A stretch of DNA of 64,000 nt from Clostridiales bacterium (lineage in GTDB: Bacteria > Bacillota > Clostridia > Oscillospirales > Oscillospiraceae), in assembly GCA_003150485.1 (NCBI GenBank), contig QALX01000001.1:112429-176428 (forward strand). The letters are read 5' to 3'. The position numbers and the translations under genes were made by a program. Below, piece by piece: positions 9,999 through 18,122 of this stretch (its first letter is position 1; the number at the start of each line of letters is the position of its first letter). A model generated the notes under the pieces. That model was given only the letters and a program-made list of their open reading frames with translations, searched no databases and was not told the DNA's origin.

Positions 9999-11162
9999 TT
10001 ACTTCGCCACCAGAGCGTCGGCCAGAGCTTCCATGGCCTTCAGGTTGCCCTCTTTCAGGGTGGAGCGGATGGTGACCATGGGCTCGACAATCTTGATGTT
10101 CTTGAAGGTCTCGATCCGTTCCTTCATCTTCTTGCCGGCTACAGGACCCCACGAGCCATTCTGCATAATGCCAACGGTGCGGTTCTGATAGTTCTTTAGC
10201 TGCAGGTGGTACAGGAAGTCCTCCATGGCCGGGAACACGCCGGCGTCATAGGTGACGGAGGCCACCACCAGCTTGTCATAGCGGTAGGCGTCCTCAATGG
10301 CCTCCGCCATGTCGCAGCGGGCCAGATCGAAGAGGGTGACCTTCTGTCCCCGTTCCTCCAGCATCTTGCCCAGCAGCTTTGCCGCCTTGGCGGTGTTGCC
10401 GTGGATAGAGCCGTAGGCGATGGTGACACCCTCGTCCTCGGGCTCATAGCTGGCCCAGGTCAGGTATTTGCCAATATAGTGGCCCAGATTCTCCTTCAGG
10501 ATGGGGCCGTGGAGGGGGCAGATGGTGGCGATGTCCAGGGTGGCTGCCTTCTTCAGCAGAGCCATCACGTTGGCGCCGTACTTGCCTACGATGTTGATAA
10601 AGTAGCGGCGGGCCTCACAGTCCCAGTCCTCCTCGGTGTCCAGGGCGCCGAACTTGCCAAAGCCGTCGGCGGAGAACAGGATCTTCTCCGTTGCCTCATA
10701 GGTGACCATCACCTCCGGCCAGTGGACCATAGGCGCCATGACAAAGGCCAGAGTGTGCTTGCCCAGGCTCAGGGTATCCCCTTCGTTGACCACGACCTGA
10801 CGGCTCTGGAAGTCAAATTCAAAGAACTGGCCCATCATACCAAAGAGCTTGGGGTTGGAGACAAACTGCATCTCCGGATACTTGTTGGCCAGGACTTCGA
10901 TGCTGCCTGCATGGTCCGGCTCCAGGTGCTGGATCACCAGGTAGTCGGGCTTGCGGCCTGCCAGGGCCTTCTCCACGTTGCCCAGCCACTCGTCAGTCGC
11001 CCGGGGGTCCACGGTGTCCATGATGGCAATCTTATCGTCCAGAATCACATAAGAGTTATAGGATACCCCGTTGGGCACCACGTACTGGCTCTCAAAGAGA
11101 TCGATGGTCTTGTCATCTACGCCAACATATACCACGGAATCAGAAATATAGGTATCTTTCAT
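9999..11162 (-). CDS. fprA: FprA-type flavodiiron protein
   Basis: Class A flavodiiron protein reducing O2 to water and/or NO to N2O, protecting anaerobes. Of 387 residues, 1-245 form a metallo-beta-lactamase-like diiron domain with the ligand motif HLEPDHAG (His79, Glu81, Asp83, His84) and further ligand region PMVHWPE near 148; residues from about 250 form a flavodoxin domain with FMN-binding SIHGNTAKAA. There is no rubredoxin domain, so a separate electron donor is required. AAGGAGGAG precedes the ATG. A Fur-like box lies in the 5' leader. Confidence 0.95.
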   Translation of the reverse strand: MKDTYISDSVVYVGVDDKTIDLFESQYVVPNGVSYNSYVILDDKIAIMDTVDPRATDEWLGNVEKALAGRKPDYLVIQHLEPDHAGSIEVLANKYPEMQFVSNPKLFGMMGQFFEFDFQSRQVVVNEGDTLSLGKHTLAFVMAPMVHWPEVMVTYEATEKILFSADGFGKFGALDTEEDWDCEARRYFINIVGKYGANVMALLKKAATLDIATICPLHGPILKENLGHYIGKYLTWASYEPEDEGVTIAYGSIHGNTAKAAKLLGKMLEERGQKVTLFDLARCDMAEAIEDAYRYDKLVVASVTYDAGVFPAMEDFLYHLQLKNYQNRTVGIMQNGSWGPVAGKKMKERIETFKNIKIVEPMVTIRSTLKEGNLKAMEALADALVAK

Positions 11163-11182
11163 TGGTACTGCTCCTCCTTATT

Positions 11183-11201
11183 GGTATTCATTATCATTAG
11201 C
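11183..11201 (-). promoter_or_regulatory. Fur/PerR-like box in the fprA leader
   Basis: Leftward GCTAATGATAATGAATACC matches the classical 19-base Fur consensus at 15 positions by my count. It lies between the -10 element and the fprA ribosome site, where binding would block transcription. A Fur-family regulator gene is located 2 kb away. Confidence 0.55.
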
Positions 11202-11214
11202 AATCTTCGAGGCA

Positions 11215-11243
11215 AGTATACCACAGAGCATCCCATTTGTCAC
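11215..11243 (-). promoter_or_regulatory. fprA promoter
   Basis: Leftward GTGACA (11243-11238), 17-base spacer, TATACT (11220-11215). Confidence 0.75.
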
Positions 11244-11317
11244 CCTCTTGCAGGGGGTTTTTTCCGGAAATTTTGCACTATTTTAACCCTGTCATTTTGT
11301 TCGAAAAGCCCGTTTCC

Positions 11318-11941
11318 TCACTTGCCCGCCTCTGCGCCGACCGGGTGCTGTGTGCCTGCGCTGTCAATGGTATAATCCCCCTGGACAATCAGCTCCGAAA
11401 CCGAACAGAGGGTATAACCATCCTTTTGCAGTGCCTCAATAATCCCGGGCAGCGCCTCCGGCGTATGCAGGGCCGCGTTGTGGAAGAGGACAATACTGCC
11501 GCCGGTGATGTTGCTCAAAACCCGCTGGGTAATCTCCGGTGCGGAGAGCTCTTTCCAGTCCAGGCTGTCCACATTCCACTGGATTGGCTCCATGCCTATG
11601 GAGCGAACGGTGCGGATTACTGTATCATTGTAATCACCGTAGGGGCAGCGATGGAGCTTTGGCTCCTTCCCAGTGATCTTTTTAATCTTCTCGTTGCAGC
11701 CCTCCAGTTCCGTGATGATTGCTTCGCTGCTGCATTGGGTCAGGTGGGGATGGGTATCGGAATGATTCTCAATCTCATGTCCCGCATCTGCCAGAGCTTT
11801 CACCGATTCCGGGTACTTATCCACCCACTGGCCCACCAGAAAGAAGGTGGCCTTCACCTTATATTTCCCCAGTATTTCAATCAGCTCTTCCGTATCCTCA
11901 TTCCCCCAGGGGAATGCTTCGTTGCGGCGGAACGACCGTCC
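11318..11941 (-). pseudogene. N-terminally truncated PdaB-like polysaccharide deacetylase
   Basis: The frame encodes the C-terminal two thirds of a NodB-domain deacetylase of the PdaB type: KATFFLVGQWVDKYPESVKA, GHEIENHSDTHPHLTQ (metal-binding histidines), CPYGDYND, WNVDSLDWKEL and SIVLFHNAALHTPEALPG. The usual N-terminal signal/anchor and the strand with the catalytic Asp (normally SFDxxWGN; here AFPWGNED) are missing or altered. The frame closes upstream at a TGA (11944-11942). The only usable start, a GTG at 11857, would begin inside the fold. A decayed gene is more likely than a functional short enzyme. Intact family members modify spore or cell-wall glycan. Confidence 0.68.
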
Positions 11942-11944
11942 TCA

Positions 11945-12660
11945 CTTTCATTTTATCCGCAGTACGAAAACACTCGAATCTGCACAGCACCCCAGGAAAG
12001 AACGCCGTGCCCTGCTGCCTTCCCAGCCCTCGTAAGGGGTTCAACGGAAACGGCGATGTCATCCTTCACTCTCCCCTCTTTTTTCATTCCCATAAAATAT
12101 ATTTTCTCCCTTTTTTGTATTTTATTATCTTTTATATCATATTTTTATCGTGAAAAGCAAAAACACTTGTCACTTTTTCGTTCACTTGTCTCTATTTTCT
12201 ATTTCCTCCCCTCAGGCCATCCTTCCACCTTGCGCAGACCTACTTTTCCATTTGTCGTGAAAAGCACGACAAAATCTCTATTTTCAAAATTTTTGCCGTT
12301 CACTTTCTCAAGCAGTTCAATACGGCTTCATATCTGTAACGCCATTTCGCTTTACACTGTCAACTTTTTTGCCCACCTCTCCCCTCCCCCACCGACAGCG
12401 CCATTTCCCGCTATTTTCTCTCTTCCCGCCCCCATCCTTCCGCAATTCAGCCAGAATACCCAGCAAGTTTCCCGTTTTCGCCTCATCACGCTGCTCTATC
12501 ATTTCCAGTTTTCCCGCAAGAAGAACATCGTTTTCTCCTCTAAATTTCCAGGCAGGTTTTGTGTCATCGTTTCCTTTCCACTATTCCCCAGCCCACATCC
12601 GCTCATTTTCTGTCTCCGTTCTAAAAACACATCTGCATCCGCCCTGCTCTTTTTATTGCA
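11945..12660. other. long non-coding stretch with strong purine/pyrimidine strand asymmetry
   Basis: About 700 bases without a supported gene. The top strand is markedly C/T-rich throughout and the bottom strand G/A-rich. Several open frames cross it, but none has a family resemblance, and two leftward ones (12499-12696 and 12317-12502, touching by ATGA) begin inside the terminator of the next gene. It may contain remains of the missing deacetylase 5' part, a leftward RNA or simple decay. Confidence 0.45.
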
Positions 12661-12693
12661 TAAAAAGCGGTGTGTCCTTTGGGACACACCGCT
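12661..12693 (-). terminator. terminator after the TSCPD gene
   Basis: Leftward 12-bp stem AGCGGTGTGTCC/GGACACACCGCT with a 4-base loop, then TTTTTA. Confidence 0.9.
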
Positions 12694-12717
12694 CATTACC
12701 GATCATTTCCGCTCGTA

Positions 12718-12966
12718 TTACAACACCTGCTTCAGGGCTTTGGCCAGTTGGTCCGGGCAGGACGTGGCCTTCATGCCGCATTTGATCCCCTCCATCCGGG
12801 AGACGGCATCCTCAACCTTCATGCCCCGGACCAGAGCGGAGATCCCCTGGGAGTTACCGCTGCACCCTCCGGCGATTTTCACGTCACGGATGACGCCATC
12901 CTCCACGCTAACCTCCATCAGATTGGAACACACGCCCTGAGGACGGTACTGATATGTTTTCATCAT
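12718..12966 (-). CDS. TSCPD-domain protein (TIGR03905-like)
   Basis: An 82-residue protein with the hallmarks of the small TSCPD family: TYQYRPQGVCS at the N-terminus, IAGGCSGNSQGISALVRGM in the middle and the name-giving TSCPDQLAKAL at the C-terminus. The domain also occurs in some ribonucleotide reductases; as a stand-alone protein its function is unknown. Its four cysteines (13, 35, 63, 69) suggest metal or redox chemistry (inference). It starts 35 bases after the Fur-family gene on the same strand, so the two are probably cotranscribed. Confidence 0.85.
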   Translation of the reverse strand: MMKTYQYRPQGVCSNLMEVSVEDGVIRDVKIAGGCSGNSQGISALVRGMKVEDAVSRMEGIKCGMKATSCPDQLAKALKQVL

Positions 12967-13001
12967 AATAATTTACCTTCTTTCTTTTGTATACTTTACA
13001 T

Positions 13002-13397
13002 TTACGCTAAGGACAGCCTCTGCGCAAGGCAGGTTTTGCAGGTGCCGTAAAACACCAGATCGTGCCAATCCACTTCCTGCTCACTGGACTGGGCCGCCTC
13101 TTCATCCAGACTCGGATCGTATTTCAGCTCCAGATCGGATACGGCGCCGCAGACACGGCAGCAGAAATGAGGGTGCTGCCGTGTGCAGGCATCATAGCGC
13201 TCCACCGGGAAGTGCATTCGCATCAGCAGTCCGTCCTCCGCAAGGAGCTTCAAATTGCGGTACACAGTGCCCCGGCTCAGATTCGGATTGTCCGGCAGCA
13301 GCCATTGATACACCATCTCCGCCGTAGGATGCTCCTTGGTCTCCAACAGACAGTTATAAATCAGCTCCCGCTGACGTGAGTAACGACGCTGAATCAT
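13002..13397 (-). CDS. Fur-family metalloregulator (PerR/Fur type)
   Basis: A 131-residue repressor. Residues 1-75 form the winged helix (RYSRQRELIYNCLLE, HPTAEMVYQWL, LSRGTVYRNLKLLAEDGLL). The C-terminal half has HPHFCCRVCG and YGTCKTC, two CxxC pairs that form the structural zinc site. FPVERYDACTRQHPHF contains the regulatory metal-ligand region. I cannot say from sequence whether it senses iron, peroxide or zinc. Candidate targets are its own promoter, the TSCPD gene and fprA. Confidence 0.92.
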   Translation of the reverse strand: MIQRRYSRQRELIYNCLLETKEHPTAEMVYQWLLPDNPNLSRGTVYRNLKLLAEDGLLMRMHFPVERYDACTRQHPHFCCRVCGAVSDLELKYDPSLDEEAAQSSEQEVDWHDLVFYGTCKTCLAQRLSLA

Positions 13398-13414
13398 ATT
13401 TCACCTCTAAACAG

Positions 13415-13436
13415 TAACTATTCCTATTTAAAGTTA
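13415..13436. promoter_or_regulatory. candidate operator over the fur-family promoter
   Basis: Imperfect inverted repeat with arms TAACT (13415-13419) and AGTTA (13432-13436) in AT-rich DNA, overlapping the -10 element: a likely autoregulatory site. Confidence 0.4.
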
Positions 13437-13461
13437 TATCATATTCTTCCCCAAAAAGCAA
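13433..13461 (-). promoter_or_regulatory. promoter of the fur-family/TSCPD unit
   Basis: Leftward TTGCTT (13461-13456), 17-base spacer, TATAAC (13438-13433). Confidence 0.65.
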
Positions 13462-13600
13462 GTCCTATTCGCATCCTTCACCATCCATACTTCGGCGTGT
13501 GATTGCCAGCAAATTCCAGTATTTTCGAGGGTATTTCGCCGAAAAGTGAGTATACTGAGTGTGTCTGAACACAGACAGGATATCGAATGGAGGAATCACG

Positions 13601-14005
13601 ATGAGAAGTACTTTAATCGCTGTTATGCTGGTTCTGTCCATGGCAGTCGCTGGCTGTACCAGCAACAAAACTGCCACCGACAACGACACAGCCACCAACA
13701 CTCCTGCCAGTGATGTAGGCGACTACAGCGCCGACACCGACGGCTCTGTCAGCACCAACGACAACAACACGGCCAAGGACAACAACACCACCACGAAGAA
13801 AGACACCACCACTACTACCAACGACACCACGGACGCAGCCGACAGCGCCACTGACCGGGTGACCGATGATGTCAAAAGCGCCGCCGACAATGTCACCGAC
13901 GCCGCGGACGACGTAGTAGAGGGTGCTGCCGACACGGTGAAGGGTGCCGCTGACGCAGTAACCGACAATACAACTACCACCGATAACAACACTAAAAACC
14001 GCTGA
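13601..14005 (+). CDS. low-complexity lipoprotein
   Basis: A 134-residue secreted lipoprotein of unknown function. The signal peptide ends in the lipobox VAGC (Cys19). The mature part is almost entirely Thr, Asn, Asp, Ala and Val: a disordered T/N/D tract (about 20-90), then alternating repeats of the type DxVxxAADxVTDAA that could form an amphipathic helix, and a T/N tail. I chose the ATG at 13601 because GGAGG precedes it; the frame is open from 13559, but that would bury the signal peptide. It stands alone, with a terminator after it. Confidence 0.8.
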   Translation: MRSTLIAVMLVLSMAVAGCTSNKTATDNDTATNTPASDVGDYSADTDGSVSTNDNNTAKDNNTTTKKDTTTTTNDTTDAADSATDRVTDDVKSAADNVTDAADDVVEGAADTVKGAADAVTDNTTTTDNNTKNR

Positions 14006-14019
14006 TTTCCGCACAAAAG

Positions 14020-14050
14020 AAACAGGAATGCCCAAAAGGCATTCCTGTTT
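14020..14050. terminator. bidirectional terminator between the lipoprotein gene and mazF
   Basis: 13-bp arms AAACAGGAATGCC and GGCATTCCTGTTT around a 5-base loop. Confidence 0.9.
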
Positions 14051-14051
14051 T

Positions 14052-14420
14052 TCAGACCTCTTTTGCGCGGGAGCGCAGCCCGAAGCTGACTGCGATGGCG
14101 GTATCAACCTGCTCCATCATCTCCTCATCCAGGCGCCCCATCCGTTCCCGTAATCTTTTTTTGTCCAGGGTTCGGATCTGCTCCAGCAGCACTACGGAAT
14201 CTTTGGTCAGTCCGCAGTGAGGGTCCAGCAGTTCAATATGGGTGGGAAGCTTCGCTTTGTTTAGCTGTGACGTGATCGCCGCTGCGATCACGGTGGGGCT
14301 GTGCCGGTTGCCCATATCGTTCTGTATGATCAGGACCGGCCGGACTCCGCCCTGCTCGCTGCCCACGACTGGGCTCAGGTCGGCATAAAAAATATCTCCT
14401 CGTCTGACACTGGTATCCAC
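14052..14420 (-). CDS. mazF: MazF/EndoA-type endoribonuclease toxin
   Basis: Sequence-specific mRNA interferase of the PemK/MazF fold, 122 residues. RRGDIFYADLSPVVGSEQGG, RPVLIIQNDMGN, HSPTVIAAAIT and DSVVLLEQIRTLDKKRL match the Firmicute EndoA group very closely. The start is taken as GTG at 14420, with GGAG 9 bases upstream; the frame extends to 14477 but the extra residues do not align. It lies downstream of alr as in Bacillus, but the antitoxin gene normally found between alr and the toxin is absent here: the 241-base gap holds only the alr terminator and no plausible ORF. Confidence 0.93.
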   Translation of the reverse strand: MDTSVRRGDIFYADLSPVVGSEQGGVRPVLIIQNDMGNRHSPTVIAAAITSQLNKAKLPTHIELLDPHCGLTKDSVVLLEQIRTLDKKRLRERMGRLDEEMMEQVDTAIAVSFGLRSRAKEV

Positions 14421-14610
14421 AATTTCACACTCCGCGGTTCTATAGTACCCCCGCCGGCGCATACCGGTGCAGGTCAAGTTTATTTTCCCACCGGTCAGAG
14501 AAATTTATACCATCGCTTTCGGATTCTCTGCCGCCATGCCCCGCACTATCCTATGTGACAGCATTCGACCTGGTGTCACCGCTCCCCTCCCCCACCGGGC
14601 CCTTCCGCCG

Positions 14611-14641
14611 AAAAAAAGCGGCCCGGCAGAACCGGACCGCT
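14611..14641 (-). terminator. terminator after alr
   Basis: Leftward AGCGGTCCGG/CCGGGCCGCT with one mismatch, then a run of T; separates alr from mazF. Confidence 0.8.
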
Positions 14642-14661
14642 TCATATGGACATAGACAAGC

Positions 14662-15783
14662 TTATTTTACGTAAATCCGAGGTACCCGAGGCGCCACCGC
14701 GCACAACATCTCATAGGTGATGGTGCCTACAGTGTCCGCCTTCTCCTGGAGCAGCCCCTCCGCCCCGAAGATCGTCACCACGTCGCCAATTTTTACGCCG
14801 GGCAGGTCGGTGACGTCGATCATGCACATATCCATACAGACGCGGCCAATCTGACGGACCCGCTGTCCTTGCAGCACAAATTCCTGGCTGTTGGAGAGCA
14901 GCCGGTTCAGTCCATCTGCGTAGCCGATGGGCACGGCGGCCACCACGCTGTCCCGCTCTAGAGTATAAGTACGGCCATAGGAGATGCAGGTACCGGCAGG
15001 CAGCTTTTTCACTGACGCAATCCGGCTCTTGACCTCCATCACCGGCTGCAGATCGATCATCCCGTCACAGGCGTGGTCGGGCACATAGCCATAGAGGGGA
15101 ATTCCCGGGCGAATCATATCATAGTGGGCCTGCGGATAATTCAAGGTGGCGGCTCCAGCGCAGCAGTGGCGCAGCCGGAAGGTGCAGCCCCGATCCTCCA
15201 ACGCCTTGAGAATGGCCTGGTAGCGCTCAATCTGCATCAGAGAGTACTCTGGACAGGTGTCCGCATCGGCAAAGTGCTGGAACAGCCCTTCCACCTCCAG
15301 GCCGGGCAGCCGGTACATGGCCTCCAGCTCCTCTGCCGCCGCGGTCATGGTCTCCCTGGTACAGAGAACGCCCAGACGACTCATGCCGGTATCGGCCTTC
15401 AGGTGGCAGCGCAGCTGTTTCCCCATGGCCACAGCCGCCTCAGAAAAGCCTTTGGCCAGTTCCAAATCATAGACTGTCTGGGTAATCTGGTGGTCGATGA
15501 GCTCCTTGGTGTACTCCACCGGCGTATACCCCAGGATGATAACGGGAGTGCTTACGCCAGCCTCCCGGAGCTCCAGCGCCTCATCCAGGCAGGCCACTGC
15601 CAGGTAATCTGCCCCCAGTTTCTCCAGCTCCTTGGCCACCGGCACTGCCCCGTGGCCGTAGGCGTTGGCCTTCACCAGTCCGACAAATTTACACTCCGGC
15701 GCGCGCTTGCGCAGTTCGTGGTAGTTGTGGGCCAGCCGGTCCAGGTGGATTTCCGCCCAGGTTCTTTTTGTCTCTCTTGTCAT
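14662..15783 (-). CDS. alr: alanine racemase
   Basis: PLP enzyme making D-alanine for peptidoglycan. The 373-residue protein has the PLP lysine Lys38 in VGLVKANAYGHG and the second catalytic residue Tyr269 in CISYGRTY, plus IGYADGLNR and GRVCMDMCMIDVTD. AAGGAAG precedes the ATG. It sits 41 bases after a GerS-like lipoprotein gene. In Clostridioides difficile gerS is cotranscribed with alr2, so a role in spore metabolism is possible besides wall synthesis (inference). Confidence 0.96.
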   Translation of the reverse strand: MTRETKRTWAEIHLDRLAHNYHELRKRAPECKFVGLVKANAYGHGAVPVAKELEKLGADYLAVACLDEALELREAGVSTPVIILGYTPVEYTKELIDHQITQTVYDLELAKGFSEAAVAMGKQLRCHLKADTGMSRLGVLCTRETMTAAAEELEAMYRLPGLEVEGLFQHFADADTCPEYSLMQIERYQAILKALEDRGCTFRLRHCCAGAATLNYPQAHYDMIRPGIPLYGYVPDHACDGMIDLQPVMEVKSRIASVKKLPAGTCISYGRTYTLERDSVVAAVPIGYADGLNRLLSNSQEFVLQGQRVRQIGRVCMDMCMIDVTDLPGVKIGDVVTIFGAEGLLQEKADTVGTITYEMLCAVAPRVPRIYVK

Positions 15784-15824
15784 CTTTTTCGCTTCCTTTT
15801 ATATCATCTTTTGCAATTTATGTG

Positions 15825-16436
15825 CTATTTTGTCTCTGTTTCCTCTGTGGTCTGGAAGGAGAATTCCGTAAAGCTGAGGGTAATTACCACCTGCCCGTCC
15901 TGAGCGATCTCCGCCCGGGACAGTGCGTAGCTCTCTGGTTGGAACCAGCAGAAAATCTGACATCCATCCTGGTTTCCCGGGTCTAGTGTGGCGTAGAGCA
16001 CCTCCTGTTCGTCCAGGGTATCGGAGCAGCAGTCCACCGCCGCGCCGCTTTTGCAGGCCTTCAGCACAGCGGGCATGGCGTCCGCCGGAGAGAGACCACT
16101 CCCTGACAGGGCGCCGGTATCCAGCTCCGCGCCATCGTACTCCAACTCGGTCTCGCCGTCCGTCCAGGTGAGCACGGTACCAGCAATGTTTTCCGGCTCC
16201 GTCACCGTCATGGCGCCGGCGTCCAGGTTGCCCTCAATGGCCACATTGTAGCCGTACACGCGCTCCCCATAGTCGGCGGTGACCTCCGCCTGGGCGGAGA
16301 ACTGCTTCAGCCGGCCATAGGCCGCCTGCACCGCCTGCAATCGGTCCCCAGCGCTTTCACCGCCGGAGCAGCCGGTGAGCAGCAGTGCTCCGGCCATCGT
16401 CAGCGTCAGCAATCCCTGTCCTGGTCTTACCTCCAT
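15825..16436 (-). CDS. lipoprotein, candidate GerS-like germination protein
   Basis: A 203-residue lipoprotein: hydrophobic signal peptide ending LLLTGC (Cys23), then a mature domain with a LolA/LolB-like pattern (residues 30-60 FSAQAEVTADYGERVYGYNV, later DGETELEYDGAELDTG and a final beta-rich stretch FQPESYALSRAEI). The start at 16436 follows GAGGGGG. No catalytic residues are apparent. It is flanked by nnr (18 bases upstream) and alr (41 bases downstream); GerS of C. difficile is a LolA-fold lipoprotein encoded next to alr2. The identification rests on fold pattern and neighbours. Confidence 0.7.
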   Translation of the reverse strand: MEVRPGQGLLTLTMAGALLLTGCSGGESAGDRLQAVQAAYGRLKQFSAQAEVTADYGERVYGYNVAIEGNLDAGAMTVTEPENIAGTVLTWTDGETELEYDGAELDTGALSGSGLSPADAMPAVLKACKSGAAVDCCSDTLDEQEVLYATLDPGNQDGCQIFCWFQPESYALSRAEIAQDGQVVITLSFTEFSFQTTEETETK

Positions 16437-16454
16437 GGAATTCCCCCTCAACGT

Positions 16455-17987
16455 CTATTCCAGCCCTTTCAGCACAGCGGGGATTCCCTCTGTCAGCACA
16501 TCTGTGCTGCACATTCCGCGGCGTCCATACCGCTGGGCCATCTGATCCCCGGCCCGGCCGTGAATCCAGACGGCCGCCGCCGCCGCTTCCAACGGCGTCA
16601 TCCCCTGGCCCAGCAGGGAGACAATCAGGCCGCCCAGCACATCGCCGCTGCCGCCCTTCGCCATGCCGTCATTGCCGGTGGTGTTCAGATACGCCCGTCC
16701 GTCCGGGCCTGCCACAATGGTGCGGTGTCCCTTCATCACCAGGACACAGTGGTGGGCTTTGGCAAAGGCCAGCGCAGTGCTCAGGCGATCCTCTCCCGAC
16801 CAGCTGCCGGTCAGGTTCCGGAACTCCCCGTCGTGGGGCGTCAGAATGGTGGGGCTGTCACGGCTGTCCAACACATCTATATGATTTCCGATGGCGTTTA
16901 TGCCGTCTGCATCCAGGACAATGGGACAGCGGGCCTCCCGCAGAATGGTCCGGACCGCCTGCTGGACGCCGGGGGCTTTTCCAAGGCCGGGGCCAATCAA
17001 AGCCGCCTGCATCTCCTCCAGACGTTCCAGCACCTGATCCGCTGCCTCCGCAGCCAACGCCCCCTGCCGCTCCGGCAGTGCCACCGGCATCTCCTCCATA
17101 CACTTGATGGCGGTGACAGTGTAGATGGCCTCAGGGACCCCTACAAATACCAGGCCGGCGCCGCTGCGCACGGCGGTGTGGGAGGCCATAATGGGGGCGC
17201 CGATGTAGTCCCGGCACCCGCCCAGAATGAACACCTTGCCAAACACGCCCTTGTGCCCGTCCCTGGGGCGGACCGGCAGCAAATCCCTCACGCAAGCCTC
17301 CTCCAGCATGGTCACCGGGTACTCCAGGGAGTCCACCAAAGCCGGGTCCAGCCCAATCCCCCTGACAAGCAGTTTTCCTGTACAGAGGCCGCCGGCCCCG
17401 ATGATATGGCCCGGCTTGGCCAGGGTAAAGGTAACTGTAACGTCCGCGCACACCGCGCTGCCCAGCTTGCGGCCGGTATTCGCCTCGATTCCAGAGGGAA
17501 TATCCGCTGCAATAACAGTGCCTGTGGCCTGATTGAGCCATTCCACCGCCTGGGCTGCCGGACCCTCCAGGGGCCTGTGCAGTCCGATGCCAAAGATGGC
17601 GTCAATGAGGAGATCTGCCCCCTCTGTAAAGCGTTTCTGCTGTTCACTGTTGGGATCGAAGGCCTCCAGCTGGACGCCGCAGGTATTCAGCCGCACCTCG
17701 TTTTCCCGGGTGTCCGGCGTCATTTTGGTCCGGTCTCCCACCAGGAATGCCCGCACCTCCACACCGGCCTCCTTCAGCATCCGGGCGCAGGCCACGCCGT
17801 CGCCGCCGTTGTTTCCGGGCCCGCAGAACGCCACCGCCGTGGCCCCCTCCGGCCGGTCCAGGCATTCCAGGGCCGCCTCAGTCATTCCGCTGGCCGCCCG
17901 CTCCATCAGGCGCAGGCCGGTGTTGAGGTCTCCGTTGATGGTGGTCTGATCCAGCCAGCGCAGCTGTTCCGCTGTGCCTGTACGCAT
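16455..17987 (-). CDS. nnr: bifunctional NAD(P)H-hydrate repair enzyme (epimerase/dehydratase)
   Basis: Repairs hydrated NAD(P)H. The 510-residue protein joins a YjeF_N epimerase domain (1-215; FCGPGNNGGDGVACARML, LLIDAIFGIG, ADIPSGIEANTG) to an ADP-dependent dehydratase of ribokinase fold (230-510; RDGHKGVFGKVFILGG, LTPHDGEF, VMKGHRTIVAGPDG, GNDGMAKGGSGDVLGG). AAGGGGG precedes the ATG. In many Firmicutes this gene lies with acpS and alr; acpS is absent here. It heads the leftward nnr-gerS-alr run. Confidence 0.95.
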   Translation of the reverse strand: MRTGTAEQLRWLDQTTINGDLNTGLRLMERAASGMTEAALECLDRPEGATAVAFCGPGNNGGDGVACARMLKEAGVEVRAFLVGDRTKMTPDTRENEVRLNTCGVQLEAFDPNSEQQKRFTEGADLLIDAIFGIGLHRPLEGPAAQAVEWLNQATGTVIAADIPSGIEANTGRKLGSAVCADVTVTFTLAKPGHIIGAGGLCTGKLLVRGIGLDPALVDSLEYPVTMLEEACVRDLLPVRPRDGHKGVFGKVFILGGCRDYIGAPIMASHTAVRSGAGLVFVGVPEAIYTVTAIKCMEEMPVALPERQGALAAEAADQVLERLEEMQAALIGPGLGKAPGVQQAVRTILREARCPIVLDADGINAIGNHIDVLDSRDSPTILTPHDGEFRNLTGSWSGEDRLSTALAFAKAHHCVLVMKGHRTIVAGPDGRAYLNTTGNDGMAKGGSGDVLGGLIVSLLGQGMTPLEAAAAAVWIHGRAGDQMAQRYGRRGMCSTDVLTEGIPAVLKGLE

Positions 17988-18088
17988 GGTAGTTCCCCCT
18001 TTCGCCGCGCCAATTCCAGAGATTATGACGCGCTACTGTGTGCTATTGCTCTATTTTACCAGCTTCCCGTGGAAATTTCAATTTTCCC

Positions 18089-18117
18089 TTGCGCTTTTTA
18101 GGCATTTATGATATAAG
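18089..18117 (+). promoter_or_regulatory. promoter of the pheST T-box transcript
   Basis: TTGCGC (18089-18094), 17-base spacer, TATAAG (18112-18117). Confidence 0.65.
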
Positions 18118-18122
18118 TTACT

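Noticed and set aside
12317..12696. Two leftward ORFs of 65 and 61 codons touching by ATGA
   Set aside because: The first begins inside the terminator of the TSCPD gene, neither has a convincing ribosome site, and composition follows the purine-rich strand.
11237..12940. 567-codon rightward open frame
   Set aside because: It crosses the deacetylase remnant, the non-coding stretch and a terminator; the translation is Ser/Phe/Pro/Leu-rich from a pyrimidine-rich strand.
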